Part shown: positions 6,149 through 14,753 of the stretch, piece by piece
How the letters are laid out: the number at the start of each line of letters is the position of its first letter
How positions within the stretch are numbered: position 1 is the first letter of the stretch
Source: an uncultured Saprospirales bacterium
GTDB lineage: Bacteria; Bacteroidota; Bacteroidia; Chitinophagales; JADIYW01
DNA length: 30,334 bases
Reading direction: 5' to 3'
Assembly: GCA_938008535.1 (NCBI GenBank)
Contig: CALLKF010000166.1
Coordinates: forward strand, 1-30,334
The notes under the pieces: model-generated
The model's database searches: none
The model's input: the letters and a program-made list of their open reading frames with translations, nothing else
What the model was told of the DNA's origin: nothing
Made by a program: the position numbers and the translations under genes

Positions 6149-8077
6149 CTATTTTTTCACTAAACTTTCAAAAACATCTTTATTTATACTAATTGGATAT
6201 TTTTTCTTCAATTCTTCAAGCCATTTTTTTTCTAAAAAATCTTGATATGCAGCCACCACATAACCGCGACATTCTTCAAATGCGCGAGGTTTTGCTGGCA
6301 AAATATGGTAAAGCTGCGAAATCACAATTTTGTTACTTGCAGATAAAGTTGGTTCGGCAACATATTCTGTTGCAATATTAACTTTATTTTTGCCATCTTC
6401 AACTACTTCTGAGTTAATTTTTGGATCTGCAATTCCTGCAGTTTTCATTTTTGCAACCAACATATCATCTGTTATACTTTTATCTGATTTTAATATTTTT
6501 GCAACTAATCTTGCTTGTTTTATATTATCAAATGTAATAGTGCGTAAAGTACCTCGTTTTTTTAAATCAAAATCTTGTTTATGTGCATTGTAGAATGCTA
6601 ACAAACCAAGCGTATCATCAGATGCCTTATTCCAAATATTTTTTTCTGATAAGGTAAAAATCATAATACCATTTTTATATTCTTCCATCAAGGAAATAAA
6701 TTCTGGATTATTTTTTTTGATATCATTTTTAAAGAAATCCAAAATAAATTGTTGCGTCGTATTTTTTATCAAGGCATCGTTTCTATCCATTCCACTTCGT
6801 GCCATTACAGAATAGTATGTTTCCTGTATTTTTTTACCATAATCGTTTTCATTAAATATAGTATTTCCTATTTGTAATAAAGTGGCAGGTTTTATTGTAT
6901 CTCTATATGAAAATGGTGAAACATTTGCCAATGCAACAATTCGTTGTTTAAATGAAGGAATGTATTGTTTATTTTCTTTAACGTCAAATCTTACTGCTAA
7001 TTTATCTACATATTTATCTAGAGAATACAAAAATTGTGGTGTGCTTGGTATTTTAGACTTCAAACTTGGTGTTGCTTCATCAAATGTTAACGACTTGGCA
7101 GTTTCTAACCGTTTGATTATGTATGTTGCAGCACTTGTTTTTATTGGTGGTGCTATTTCGCCATCTTTTAGTGCATATGCTGTTTCTTCAAAAATTTTGG
7201 TGTATGTATTTATGCCAAACCAATCTAATTGACCTTTATTACTTTTAGAAAAATCATCTTCGCTGTATTGTTCCACTAATTTTTCAAATGATTCGCCACT
7301 TTTTAATTTTGAGTAAGCTAATTGCATGGTATCATCTGTTATTTTTTTGGCAGCATCAGATAAATCAGAAATCGAATAATATCGTTTAATAATGGCAACT
7401 TTTAATTTTGGTCTGGCTGCACGCGTTTCATTTAATTTTATGATATGTAAACCTAAACGAGTTTGTATAATATCAGAAACATCTCCAGCTTTCATAGAAT
7501 ATGCAGCATCTTCAATTTCTGGTAATGCAATTTGAAAACTATTAAACCATCCTAAATTACCACCTTTATTCATAGTGTTTTTATCATCAGAGAATTTTGC
7601 TACTTCAACAAAATCCATTCCTGATTTTAATTTTTGTTGCAATGATTGCATTTTTACCATTGCTTCCTTTTCGTTAATTTCTTTAAATGAAATATAAATA
7701 TGGCTTAGATTTACATCGATTTTACTACGTTCGTATTCTTGTTTTATCAGTTTATCAGCAATTTCTTTATCTAAGTAAGAATCCAACAATTGTGTTTCGT
7801 ACGTTTTTAATTCATCTTTAAACCTATCATTTTTATCTAAACCTTGCGACAATGCTTCTTTCACTTTTAAACGAAAATTGAGATACAAATTCAAATAATC
7901 ATCTAAAGATTTTCTGCTGTAATCTGCTTTATTGTTGAAATTATTTTTTTTATAAATAGATTCAAATTCCGATTTTTTTACTTTTGTTTCACCAACTATG
8001 AACAACACATCGTCTTGCGCATGTGTATTTGAATATATTAAAAATGATGCAATAACTAAAAGTAGAGTTTTTGGCAT
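6149..8077 (-). CDS. tandem-parvulin periplasmic peptidyl-prolyl isomerase
   Basis: I choose the ATG at 8075-8077, giving 642 residues. A longer frame starts at a TTG (8095) but would put six extra residues ahead of a good signal peptide (MPKTLLLVIASFLIYSNTHA, cleavage before QDD). After an N-terminal helical region there is a parvulin domain (about 130-230: HIYISFKEINEKEA, then FVEVAKFSDDKNTMNKGGNLGWF and AGDVSDIIQTRLGLHIIKL) and a second one (about 235-335: SGESFEKLVEQYSEDDFSKSN, GQLDWFGINTYTKIFEETAYAL). The C-terminal 300 residues have no motif I recognise. It is likely a SurA/PrsA-type folding factor for outer-membrane or secreted proteins. It is transcribed toward the surA-moxR operon but separated from it by about 180 bp containing a promoter box. 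Confidence 0.88.
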   Translation of the reverse strand: MPKTLLLVIASFLIYSNTHAQDDVLFIVGETKVKKSEFESIYKKNNFNNKADYSRKSLDDYLNLYLNFRLKVKEALSQGLDKNDRFKDELKTYETQLLDSYLDKEIADKLIKQEYERSKIDVNLSHIYISFKEINEKEAMVKMQSLQQKLKSGMDFVEVAKFSDDKNTMNKGGNLGWFNSFQIALPEIEDAAYSMKAGDVSDIIQTRLGLHIIKLNETRAARPKLKVAIIKRYYSISDLSDAAKKITDDTMQLAYSKLKSGESFEKLVEQYSEDDFSKSNKGQLDWFGINTYTKIFEETAYALKDGEIAPPIKTSAATYIIKRLETAKSLTFDEATPSLKSKIPSTPQFLYSLDKYVDKLAVRFDVKENKQYIPSFKQRIVALANVSPFSYRDTIKPATLLQIGNTIFNENDYGKKIQETYYSVMARSGMDRNDALIKNTTQQFILDFFKNDIKKNNPEFISLMEEYKNGIMIFTLSEKNIWNKASDDTLGLLAFYNAHKQDFDLKKRGTLRTITFDNIKQARLVAKILKSDKSITDDMLVAKMKTAGIADPKINSEVVEDGKNKVNIATEYVAEPTLSASNKIVISQLYHILPAKPRAFEECRGYVVAAYQDFLEKKWLEELKKKYPISINKDVFESLVKK

Positions 8078-8188
8078 AAGATACGTTTTACACAAATTTA
8101 TTGATTTTTATGTTAGTTTGATAGATAAACTATTTATTTAGTTAATTTTAACAACATTTTAGAAAAAGACATTCACGAAAAAGATTTT

Positions 8189-8250
8189 AGGACAAGCTCA
8201 ACATGACAACGTCACAGCACTATGTCATTGTCACGCTAGGTTTATCGAAG
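8189..8250. repeat. degenerate copy of the dispersed TTTATCGAAG repeat
   Basis: The intergenic region 8096-8292 contains AGGACAAGCTCAACATGACAAC (in part) facing GTCACGCTAGGTTTATCGAAG, an imperfect inverted pair related to the repeat cluster at 18270-18375. It sits between divergent genes and carries no ORF. Beyond this element I see nothing definite in the gap. Confidence 0.5.
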
Positions 8251-8292
8251 CGTATTTTAACAAAAATTAATTAAAAACATACATATTATTAG

Positions 8293-9705
8293 ATGAGAAA
8301 AAAGCACAGAAAAGAATATCCAATTTTAGAAAACGTTGAAATTATTGATATTGCTGCAGAAGGCAAAGGTTTGGCGCGCGTAGATAATTTTGTGGTGTTT
8401 GTTGACAAGGCAATTCCTGGTGATATTGTAAACGCAAAAATCAACCAAAAAAAGAAAGATTACGCACATGCAGAAATCAACTCTATTATAAAAAAGTCTG
8501 ACAAAAGAACAGAACCATTTTGCGAACATTTTGGCACTTGTGGAGGCTGCAAATGGCAACATGTTGATTACAAATTTCAATTAGCATTTAAACAACAAAT
8601 AGTTGAAGATGCATTTAAAAGAATTGGTAAAATTGAATTAAATAATTGCATGCCGATTTTAGGTTGCGAAGAAACTAGTTATTACAGAAATAAATTAGAA
8701 TTTACTTTTTCGGATAGAGTTTGGTTAACGCGCGAACAAATTGACAGTGGTGAAATCTTTGATAAAAATGCATTAGGTTTTCATGCTGCTGGAAGTTTTT
8801 CGAGTGTATTGCAAATCAATACTTGTTTTTTACAAGATGAAAAAGTAAATGACATCAGAAATGCAGTTTATAATTTTTGTATCGAACATCAATATTCGTT
8901 TTACAATTTAAAATATCACGAAGGTTTGATGCGTAATTTAATATTCAGAAATACTACGCTAAACGAATGGATGGTTACGGTTTGTTTTGCTGAAAATGAT
9001 ATGGAAAAAATTGTGTCGCTGATGAATTTTATTAAAGATAATTTTTCATACATCACATCATTAAATTATATCATCAACGAGAAAAAAAATGACACTATTT
9101 ACGATCAAGATGTAATTACGTTTAATGGAAACAATCACATCATAGAACAACTTGGAAACGTGCAATATAAAATCAGTCCGAAATCATTTTTCCAAACCAA
9201 CAGCAAACAAGCAAAACGCTTGTACGATATTGTAAAAGATTTTGGAAATTTTACCAAAGATGAAATTGTGTATGATTTGTATTGTGGTACTGGAAGCATT
9301 GCATTATATGTAGCAAATGACTGCAAAAAAGTGGTTGGTATTGAACAGATTCCAGATGCAATTATTGATGCGAATTACAATGCTGAATTAAATAAAATTG
9401 ATAATTGCATTTTTCATGCAGGCACTTGCGAAGATATTTTGAAAGTAGAATTTATTGAACAATACGAAATGCCAGACACGGTGATTGTAGATCCACCACG
9501 TGCTGGTTTGCATGAAAAAGTGGTAAACGTTTTACTGCAAGCTGCACCGAAAAAAATTGTGTATGTTAGTTGCAATCCAGCTACGCAAGCGCGCGATGTT
9601 TTGTTATTTTCAGAAAAATATAAAGTTACGAAATGCCAACCAGTAGATATGTTTCCACATACGTTTCATATTGAGAATGTGGTATTGTTGGAATTGATAA
9701 ATTAA
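8293..9705 (+). CDS. rlmD: 23S rRNA (uracil-5-)-methyltransferase, RlmD/RlmCD type
   Basis: A 470-residue enzyme of the TrmA/RumA family that makes 5-methyluridine in RNA. An N-terminal TRAM RNA-binding domain covers about 10-66 (VEIIDIAAEGKGLARVDN). Four cysteines, C77, C83, C86 (CEHFGTCGGC) and C178, match the [4Fe-4S] ligands of E. coli RlmD. The SAM-binding motif is VYDLYCGTGSIALYV (326-340), FFQTN is at 299-303, DPPRAG is at 400-405, and the catalytic cysteine is C427 in VSCNP. By family, the target is U1939 or U747 of 23S rRNA; sequence alone cannot separate RlmD from RlmCD, so the symbol means the family. Monocistronic, with convergent transcription against the patatin gene across a strong hairpin. 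Confidence 0.93.
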   Translation: MRKKHRKEYPILENVEIIDIAAEGKGLARVDNFVVFVDKAIPGDIVNAKINQKKKDYAHAEINSIIKKSDKRTEPFCEHFGTCGGCKWQHVDYKFQLAFKQQIVEDAFKRIGKIELNNCMPILGCEETSYYRNKLEFTFSDRVWLTREQIDSGEIFDKNALGFHAAGSFSSVLQINTCFLQDEKVNDIRNAVYNFCIEHQYSFYNLKYHEGLMRNLIFRNTTLNEWMVTVCFAENDMEKIVSLMNFIKDNFSYITSLNYIINEKKNDTIYDQDVITFNGNNHIIEQLGNVQYKISPKSFFQTNSKQAKRLYDIVKDFGNFTKDEIVYDLYCGTGSIALYVANDCKKVVGIEQIPDAIIDANYNAELNKIDNCIFHAGTCEDILKVEFIEQYEMPDTVIVDPPRAGLHEKVVNVLLQAAPKKIVYVSCNPATQARDVLLFSEKYKVTKCQPVDMFPHTFHIENVVLLELIN

Positions 9706-9743
9706 AAAAATCTTTTCTAAAGTTTAATATTTTAGAAAAGATT
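9704..9743 (-). terminator. hairpin terminator between rlmD and the patatin gene
   Basis: AATCTTTTCTAAA (9709-9721) pairs perfectly with TTTAGAAAAGATT (9731-9743): a 13-bp stem with a 9-nt loop. On the minus strand the stem is followed by a run of T (complement of 9704-9708), as expected for the terminator of the patatin-like gene. It can also trim rlmD transcripts, although the plus side lacks a good U tract. Confidence 0.7.
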
Positions 9744-9791
9744 AAATTATAAAAAATAAAGTTTTTTAAAAACTAGATGGTCTTCGTCAAA

Positions 9792-12053
9792 TTACTTCAA
9801 CATCACTTTCAACTTTTGCAGCATTTGCTGATTGTTATCTTGATTAAATGCATCTTGAATATCTTGTTTTTCTAATGCAGTTAAATGCCAGCTCATCGAT
9901 GCTTTTTTTCGTTTTTTAGTTTGATCGTAATTAAAATTAAGCACGCTAATATCTGTCTTACTTGAGTTTTCTAAATACGCTAAACTTACATCAGAATTAT
10001 AATCTTGCAACAAAATAAAATTATTTAAAATACTACCTAACGGCGAAAGAAAACTGTTCACCATCGATTCTTTTTCTTTGTTATCAAACTCACGTAATTT
10101 ATTGTCTACACGTATCGATATAAAAATAGCACCACTTGTACTAGAGTCAATCCAGTCTTTAAAAACACTATAAAATCGTGTAGAAATTGCCAAGCCAGAA
10201 TTTTCCCGAATACCAGCATCCATAGCTTTTATGGCTGGTTGCGTTGGCAAATACACGGCTGGCATAATATATGGATAGGTTGCATTGGTGCGCAAAGCAT
10301 CTACAAAATTTAAATGTTCAGCACCTTTGTTTTTAAAAAAATGATTGTATTCTACAGCGTCAGTACTTAAATCTTTTAAATAACCTTTGGTGTTTTGCAC
10401 GAAAGGTTTTATTAAATAAGAAATAGATTGTGGCGAAAAAAACAAGTAGCGTTGATCATTGATTATTGTTGCAGATAAAATCATCATTGGTATAATTGAT
10501 TGCTGTTCTGGTTTCTTATAATCAGATAGCAATTTATCCATAAGATAGTGTGTATTTTCGTTTACTTCTTTGTTAAACATATAGCCACGATCTTTATAAT
10601 ACAATTGATTTTTATACTCAAATTTTTGCACTGGAAAAAAAATATCATTTAATGCAATAGACGTTGTAATGCCATTTAGCATATCACTTCCCACATCATC
10701 TAAATATGATTTATCAAGAAAATCAATTGGTTCATGTTTCTTGTTTCGTAAATATAATTCTCTGAAATAGGAAGCACCAATCATTCCACCAGAAGCACCT
10801 GTTAATAAGAATGTATGGTCAAATAATTTTGAATTTGTCTGTCGTTGCAACTCTTGCAACACGTGAAAAGTCCAGTAAGTTGCCTTTAAACCACCACCAG
10901 CAGTATTGATGAAAATTAGTTTTGGTTTTTCTACATTGTATTTTGACTTTATTTTTTTTAGCCAATTATTCAATATTTTTTGGGTCTGTAAAATATCTTG
11001 ATTTGCCATTTTTTTAGTTACAGCATCGTTTACTGTTTCATTATTATATACAATTGGATTTGTTGAATAATTTAAACCATATAAACTATTTTTGTGTATA
11101 ATAATGTCATACTTTGACAGTGTATTTATTAAAATAACAAAAAAAATCAGTGCCATCGTTCTCCAGCCACGAAACCAAAATGTAATAAAAGAGAAGAAAA
11201 CAAACGCAACAGTAAATAATAAGAAAATAGATGCACCAGCAGGTAAACGCAAGTATTTATTTTCCATAAAAAATCCAAAAAAAATCATCAATAATATAAG
11301 TAATAATTGTAAAATAAAAGCATCGCGATGATGTTGGTTCATTACTTTATCTACTAATTTTTTGTCATAAAAATCACCTTTGCGAACCAATTTTATATAA
11401 AAAGGAAAATTCAAAAATGTTTCTACTCGTAATTGTTTTATTTGATCGAATGTGTTGTGTTGAAATTTATCGAGTTTTATTTTTTTAAGTAATAATGATT
11501 CTTTTGCTGCGTCACTTAATTTATTTATAAACGTTTCTACATTCTGGTTAAACAACACAAAATATAGCGTTGTTGTTATCATCATCAGTAAATTTCCGAG
11601 CAATAAGCCTATTATATTCCAAACAATTTCTTTAGTTAGCATTAAACTCTCAACATGTTGGAATTTTACTATTTGTACAATATATAGAACCGAAAATGTT
11701 ATAGGTATTAAACTATTATTTAAACAAAACTGAACAAACGGAAAGTTGGTAGATGCTAAAAAATTAAATCGAAAACTATTCAGCATATAGGTGGAAATAT
11801 TCCAGGTCATTATAAAAGCAGCCATGGCAAATCCAACAATAAAAAAGCTTAAAAAATTGACATTTGCTAAATATTCTGGATCTACTAATAAATAGGCAAT
11901 TCCATAGGTAGTGCCAAATAAATAAAGTACTGCACTGAATAAAAGTAACCAAAAAAATAAAAAAAACGGATGCTTTTTAAATTGCAAAAAAACGAGTTGC
12001 AGCGGAAAACTATAGAAAAGGTATTTGGAATATTTTATAAGTTTATTTTTCAC
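9792..12053 (-). CDS. membrane-anchored patatin-like phospholipase
   Basis: A 753-residue protein with two parts. Residues 1-312 contain about seven membrane segments (roughly 30-56, 66-92, 113-131, 143-168, 244-263, 273-294, 298-312). Residues 375-750 are a patatin-like hydrolase: glycine-rich oxyanion-hole motif GGGLKA at 386-391, nucleophile elbow GASGG at 419-423 (S421), and catalytic aspartate D612 in MDAG, where many patatins have DGG or DGA. The likely reaction is acyl-ester cleavage in membrane lipids. The start is GTG at 12051-12053; an in-frame TAA lies 12 bp upstream and the next in-frame Met is deep in the membrane domain, so GTG is the best choice. Most bacterial patatins lack such a large membrane domain. 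Confidence 0.83.
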   Translation of the reverse strand: MKNKLIKYSKYLFYSFPLQLVFLQFKKHPFFLFFWLLLFSAVLYLFGTTYGIAYLLVDPEYLANVNFLSFFIVGFAMAAFIMTWNISTYMLNSFRFNFLASTNFPFVQFCLNNSLIPITFSVLYIVQIVKFQHVESLMLTKEIVWNIIGLLLGNLLMMITTTLYFVLFNQNVETFINKLSDAAKESLLLKKIKLDKFQHNTFDQIKQLRVETFLNFPFYIKLVRKGDFYDKKLVDKVMNQHHRDAFILQLLLILLMIFFGFFMENKYLRLPAGASIFLLFTVAFVFFSFITFWFRGWRTMALIFFVILINTLSKYDIIIHKNSLYGLNYSTNPIVYNNETVNDAVTKKMANQDILQTQKILNNWLKKIKSKYNVEKPKLIFINTAGGGLKATYWTFHVLQELQRQTNSKLFDHTFLLTGASGGMIGASYFRELYLRNKKHEPIDFLDKSYLDDVGSDMLNGITTSIALNDIFFPVQKFEYKNQLYYKDRGYMFNKEVNENTHYLMDKLLSDYKKPEQQSIIPMMILSATIINDQRYLFFSPQSISYLIKPFVQNTKGYLKDLSTDAVEYNHFFKNKGAEHLNFVDALRTNATYPYIMPAVYLPTQPAIKAMDAGIRENSGLAISTRFYSVFKDWIDSSTSGAIFISIRVDNKLREFDNKEKESMVNSFLSPLGSILNNFILLQDYNSDVSLAYLENSSKTDISVLNFNYDQTKKRKKASMSWHLTALEKQDIQDAFNQDNNQQMLQKLKVMLK

Positions 12054-12106
12054 GCTTTTAAGTTACTGTAAAAAAAATTAAAAGTGAAAATATGGTTAGA
12101 AATTAA

Positions 12107-12131
12107 GGCTTCGAAAAGCTCAGCTTATAAC
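12107..12131. repeat. partial copy of the GGCTTCGA...CTCAGC repeat
   Basis: GGCTTCGAAAAGCTCAGC resembles the left end of the inverted copy at 18353-18375 (GGCTTCGATAAACTCAGC). It is a single degenerate copy in the 96-bp gap between the lipoprotein and patatin genes. Confidence 0.4.
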
Positions 12132-12149
12132 AAGAAAACTATATCAAAA

Positions 12150-13610
12150 TCAACGAAACTCATAAGCACCGCAATCGCGTTTTGCGCCGACAATATCAAA
12201 TCCATCAATATCTTTTAATGTAGCTGGTGATTCACTAAAATCAATAGCTGGCGAACCTGATTTTAGTTTATAATTAAACTTAAAAACATCTTCAAATTTT
12301 GGATCGTCTTTTTTACAAGCATCAAACTTTGGAAAATCTAATACTTCATTAGTTTGCACAATTGAGTGACTAATTAAGAGGTTTAATTTTTTAGTACTTC
12401 CTAGCAATTCATCATATTCTATTTCTCTATCTAAAGTTCCATAAACAATGCAGTTACTAAAATATGCCAACGCAGAATCAGCTTGTAATGCAGGTGCTGT
12501 GCTTGAATATTTAAAATAATTATTGAAATAAAAAACAGGTTCTTTGGTGTGTGATGTATAAGAACTTCCTCGATTATAAAACGTACAATTAATAAATTTA
12601 TAATCGCCACCATCAATGAGTGCAACATTATTTTTTCCGCAATTATATACCAATAAATTTTCTGCGTGTATTTTTCCTAAAAAGCCAAAAATGCCATAAA
12701 AAGCTGAGTTATAAATCTTAGAATTTCTTAAAGTGCAGATTGGTGCATTATTGATAGACATATTTAGCAATGTATTCAAATCTTGTGCATCATTTCCAGT
12801 TGTTTTTATGTTTCCAATATTAATTCCGTATGCTGAGTTGCGCATATTTAAGTAATTAATATTTCCGGTACTTCCACGCAAAAAGAAAAGGCCAGCATAT
12901 TGTCCAGGAAAATCATCGTATGGTCTGTCGGCAACATCTTTATCTAAACGCACTCCACGAAAAAGCACTGCATTTGTTGTGTCTGCGCCATTAATATTTA
13001 AACAACCTTCCACAATCATGGCTGCGCCTCCACCAAAATACACTTTGCAACCTTTTTCTATTGTTAGACATGCTGTGTTTTTTATTTGCAAATAATTTAA
13101 AATTACATATGGCAAATCGTTTGTCCAAGTGGTATTTGTTTCAATGGAATCTGCATTGAAAAAATGTGCGTTTTGTCCATAAGCATTGAGTTGCACTTGT
13201 TGCAATTTTCCGTTGGTTGTAAACTGAATAGAATCTTCAATAATAAAAGGTAAGTTAGCAGCATTTGGATTTACAGTTACTTCAGCAAATACATAAATAC
13301 TATCTTTTGCAGGAATTTCAACATCGTTGAAGTTGATTCCTGCATCGCCGTCTACATTTATTCTATAAGAAGAAGTTGCACCACCAGCTAATTTTATATT
13401 AGATATTTTGATGGCTTCTTTTAGCGTATTTCTTACTACAAAAAATCGTGTTGTAGAACCTAACGTAGTAAATAATGTATCAAACGTTAACGTATCTGTA
13501 GAAAATGAAATACCAGAATTGGTATCAAATTTATCTTTCTTGCAAGAAGAAAATGTTGCAGCAAATAGCAAACAACATCCTACAAGAATTTGAAATGCTT
13601 TAGCATTCAT
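12150..13610 (-). CDS. lipoprotein with probable right-handed beta-helix
   Basis: I choose the ATG at 13608-13610 (486 residues) because it begins a textbook lipoprotein signal: MNAKAFQILVGCCLLFAATFSSC, with Cys23 followed by KKDK. An upstream in-frame ATG at 13676 would add 22 residues (NFQIFKFSNFIQ...) encoded by an AAAATTTG tandem repeat, which looks non-coding. The first ~150 residues resemble a beta-sandwich of the kind found at the start of Bacteroidota surface lipoproteins (DTLTFDTLFTTLGSTTRFFVVRN). The rest has the repeated short strands, N-rich turns and phrases such as LRNSKIYNSAFYGIFG and HAENLLVYNCG of parallel beta-helix (pectate-lyase-like) proteins, ending in SPAIDFSESPATLKDIDGFDIVGAKRDCGAYEF, a typical C-terminal motif. 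Probably outer-membrane anchored; no enzymatic activity can be assigned. Confidence 0.8.
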   Translation of the reverse strand: MNAKAFQILVGCCLLFAATFSSCKKDKFDTNSGISFSTDTLTFDTLFTTLGSTTRFFVVRNTLKEAIKISNIKLAGGATSSYRINVDGDAGINFNDVEIPAKDSIYVFAEVTVNPNAANLPFIIEDSIQFTTNGKLQQVQLNAYGQNAHFFNADSIETNTTWTNDLPYVILNYLQIKNTACLTIEKGCKVYFGGGAAMIVEGCLNINGADTTNAVLFRGVRLDKDVADRPYDDFPGQYAGLFFLRGSTGNINYLNMRNSAYGINIGNIKTTGNDAQDLNTLLNMSINNAPICTLRNSKIYNSAFYGIFGFLGKIHAENLLVYNCGKNNVALIDGGDYKFINCTFYNRGSSYTSHTKEPVFYFNNYFKYSSTAPALQADSALAYFSNCIVYGTLDREIEYDELLGSTKKLNLLISHSIVQTNEVLDFPKFDACKKDDPKFEDVFKFNYKLKSGSPAIDFSESPATLKDIDGFDIVGAKRDCGAYEFR

Positions 13611-13643
13611 GAACTCAAATAAAATTAATTTAAGATTTTGAAT

Positions 13644-13674
13644 AAAATTTGAAAATTTGAAAATTTGAAAATTC
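13644..13674. repeat. AAAATTTG 8-bp tandem repeat
   Basis: Three perfect copies at 13644-13651, 13652-13659 and 13660-13667, then a partial fourth (AAAATTC). It lies between the promoter-like box and the preferred lipoprotein start codon, and explains the implausible N-terminal extension of the longer reading frame. Confidence 0.8.
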
Positions 13675-13690
13675 ATAATAATTATTAGTT

Positions 13691-13698
13691 CAAAGATA
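13691..13698 (-). promoter_or_regulatory. -7 promoter box for the lipoprotein gene
   Basis: Reads TATCTTTG on the minus strand, a full match to TAnnTTTG. Transcription would start near 13685, giving a leader of about 75 nt before the preferred ATG at 13610. No -33 TTG at the usual distance. Confidence 0.45.
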
Positions 13699-13739
13699 GT
13701 TTTTTATTTCAATTTCTTTGCTTAGTTATCGGATGTCTT

Positions 13740-13786
13740 TGAGTCGTCTGACAACTGGTAATTTCTATTTTCTTACGACTCACAAC
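13740..13786. repeat. second copy of the GAGTCGT/ACGACTC inverted element
   Basis: TGAGTCGT (13740-13747) pairs with ACGACTCA (13775-13782). The right arm continues as ACGACTCACAAC, identical on the opposite strand to 2660-2671. This links the element to the hairpin repeat at 2663-2725. Confidence 0.55.
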
Positions 13787-13806
13787 ATACAACACACTAC
13801 TATTCG

Positions 13807-14508
13807 CTACATCGCAACAGCAACAGTTGCAATGCTTACTTTGCAGTTATATTTTTCTATTAGCACTTGTGCACACGCTTCTAATGTTGCACCTGTTGTT
13901 AATACATCATCTATTAATAAAACATGTTTATTTCTTAGAGTTGATGAATTTTTCACATCAAATACTTTTTCTACATTTTGCCAACGTTCTATTCTGTCTT
14001 TTTTTGTTTGTGTTTCTGTATTCACATTTCTGAAAACATTATCTATACTTAATTCTTTATTCAAAACTTCATTCATTCCTTGCGCAAATAATGCGCTTTG
14101 GTTGAAGCCACGCAAATGTTGTTTTTGTGGATGCAACGGAATTGGAATTATTGTAGTAACGCTGTTTATAGCTAAAATATTTTGTAATCGTTCACCAAAA
14201 ATTTTACCAATGAAAACTGCTAGTTCTTTTTGCTCATTATACTTAATATTGTGCATGACGTTTTGCACTTTATCACCTTTAGAAAAAAACACTAGTGAAG
14301 TGGCAAATTCTATTTGTGCTCTGCCATAAAATAATTTTTCAATTGGATTTTCTTTAATAGTTTCAAAATTGGTGAAAGGCAAATCAATTCTACAGTGCAC
14401 GCACAAATATTGTTCACCTTTTGCCAATGGTGTGGTGCATGCACCACATAATTTTGGAAAAAATAAACGATAAAAATCGGTTGAATATTCTTGTATTGCA
14501 GAAAGCAT
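13807..14508 (-). CDS. ComF family phosphoribosyltransferase-like protein
   Basis: A 233-residue ComF/GntX-type protein. The N-terminal zinc finger is C21-x2-C24 and C36-x2-C39 (CGACTTPL, CVHCR). The phosphoribosyltransferase domain has the loop motif IIPIPLHPQKQHLRGFNQS (120-138) and the PRPP-binding motif VLLIDDVLTTGAT (196-208). In naturally competent bacteria ComF is a cytosolic factor needed for DNA uptake or handling of incoming single strands; in Bacteroidota it is nearly universal and its role is not well shown. The start ATG at 14506-14508 agrees with the family N-terminus. It is upstream of, and on the same strand as, the beta-helix lipoprotein, but a 196-bp gap with repeats makes co-transcription uncertain. 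Confidence 0.9.
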   Translation of the reverse strand: MLSAIQEYSTDFYRLFFPKLCGACTTPLAKGEQYLCVHCRIDLPFTNFETIKENPIEKLFYGRAQIEFATSLVFFSKGDKVQNVMHNIKYNEQKELAVFIGKIFGERLQNILAINSVTTIIPIPLHPQKQHLRGFNQSALFAQGMNEVLNKELSIDNVFRNVNTETQTKKDRIERWQNVEKVFDVKNSSTLRNKHVLLIDDVLTTGATLEACAQVLIEKYNCKVSIATVAVAM

Positions 14509-14617
14509 ATTTTAAATGTATCAATTTTATTTTACTTGATAAAATTTCGTTACAACATTTTTTATATTTTGATATTTGATAATATGTTAAAATAAAACTA
14601 AATTGATTTATAGCAAG

Positions 14618-14645
14618 TTGATTACTGAAAAAATATTTAATTTTG
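14618..14645 (+). promoter_or_regulatory. complete Bacteroidota-type promoter for the serine hydrolase
   Basis: TTG at 14618-14620, a 17-bp spacer, then TAATTTTG at 14638-14645. This matches the -33 TTG / -7 TAnnTTTG consensus at an accepted spacing. The transcript would start near 14652 and have a leader of about 100 nt. It is the clearest promoter in the window. Confidence 0.6.
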
Positions 14646-14708
14646 TAGTTGAAAAAAGAAAAAGCCGTACAATTATTTTCTTTTGAAAACTATTTGAAAA
14701 ACAAATCT

Positions 14709-14730
14709 AACATTCTAAAAATGGAATGTT
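14709..14730 (+). promoter_or_regulatory. small hairpin in the serine-hydrolase leader
   Basis: AACATTC (14709-14715) and GAATGTT (14724-14730) form a perfect 7-bp inverted repeat with an 8-nt loop, 23 bp before the start codon. It could be an operator or a leader stem. It does not resemble the BlaI operator. Confidence 0.4.
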
Positions 14731-14753
14731 GTGTTATGTATAATTAGCTAAGT

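Noticed and set aside
8078..8095. TTG start for the large parvulin gene
   Set aside because: The ATG at 8077 starts a clean signal peptide; the six extra residues add nothing.
13611..13676. Upstream ATG for the beta-helix lipoprotein
   Set aside because: The extra 22 residues come from an AAAATTTG tandem repeat, while the internal ATG begins a proper lipoprotein signal.
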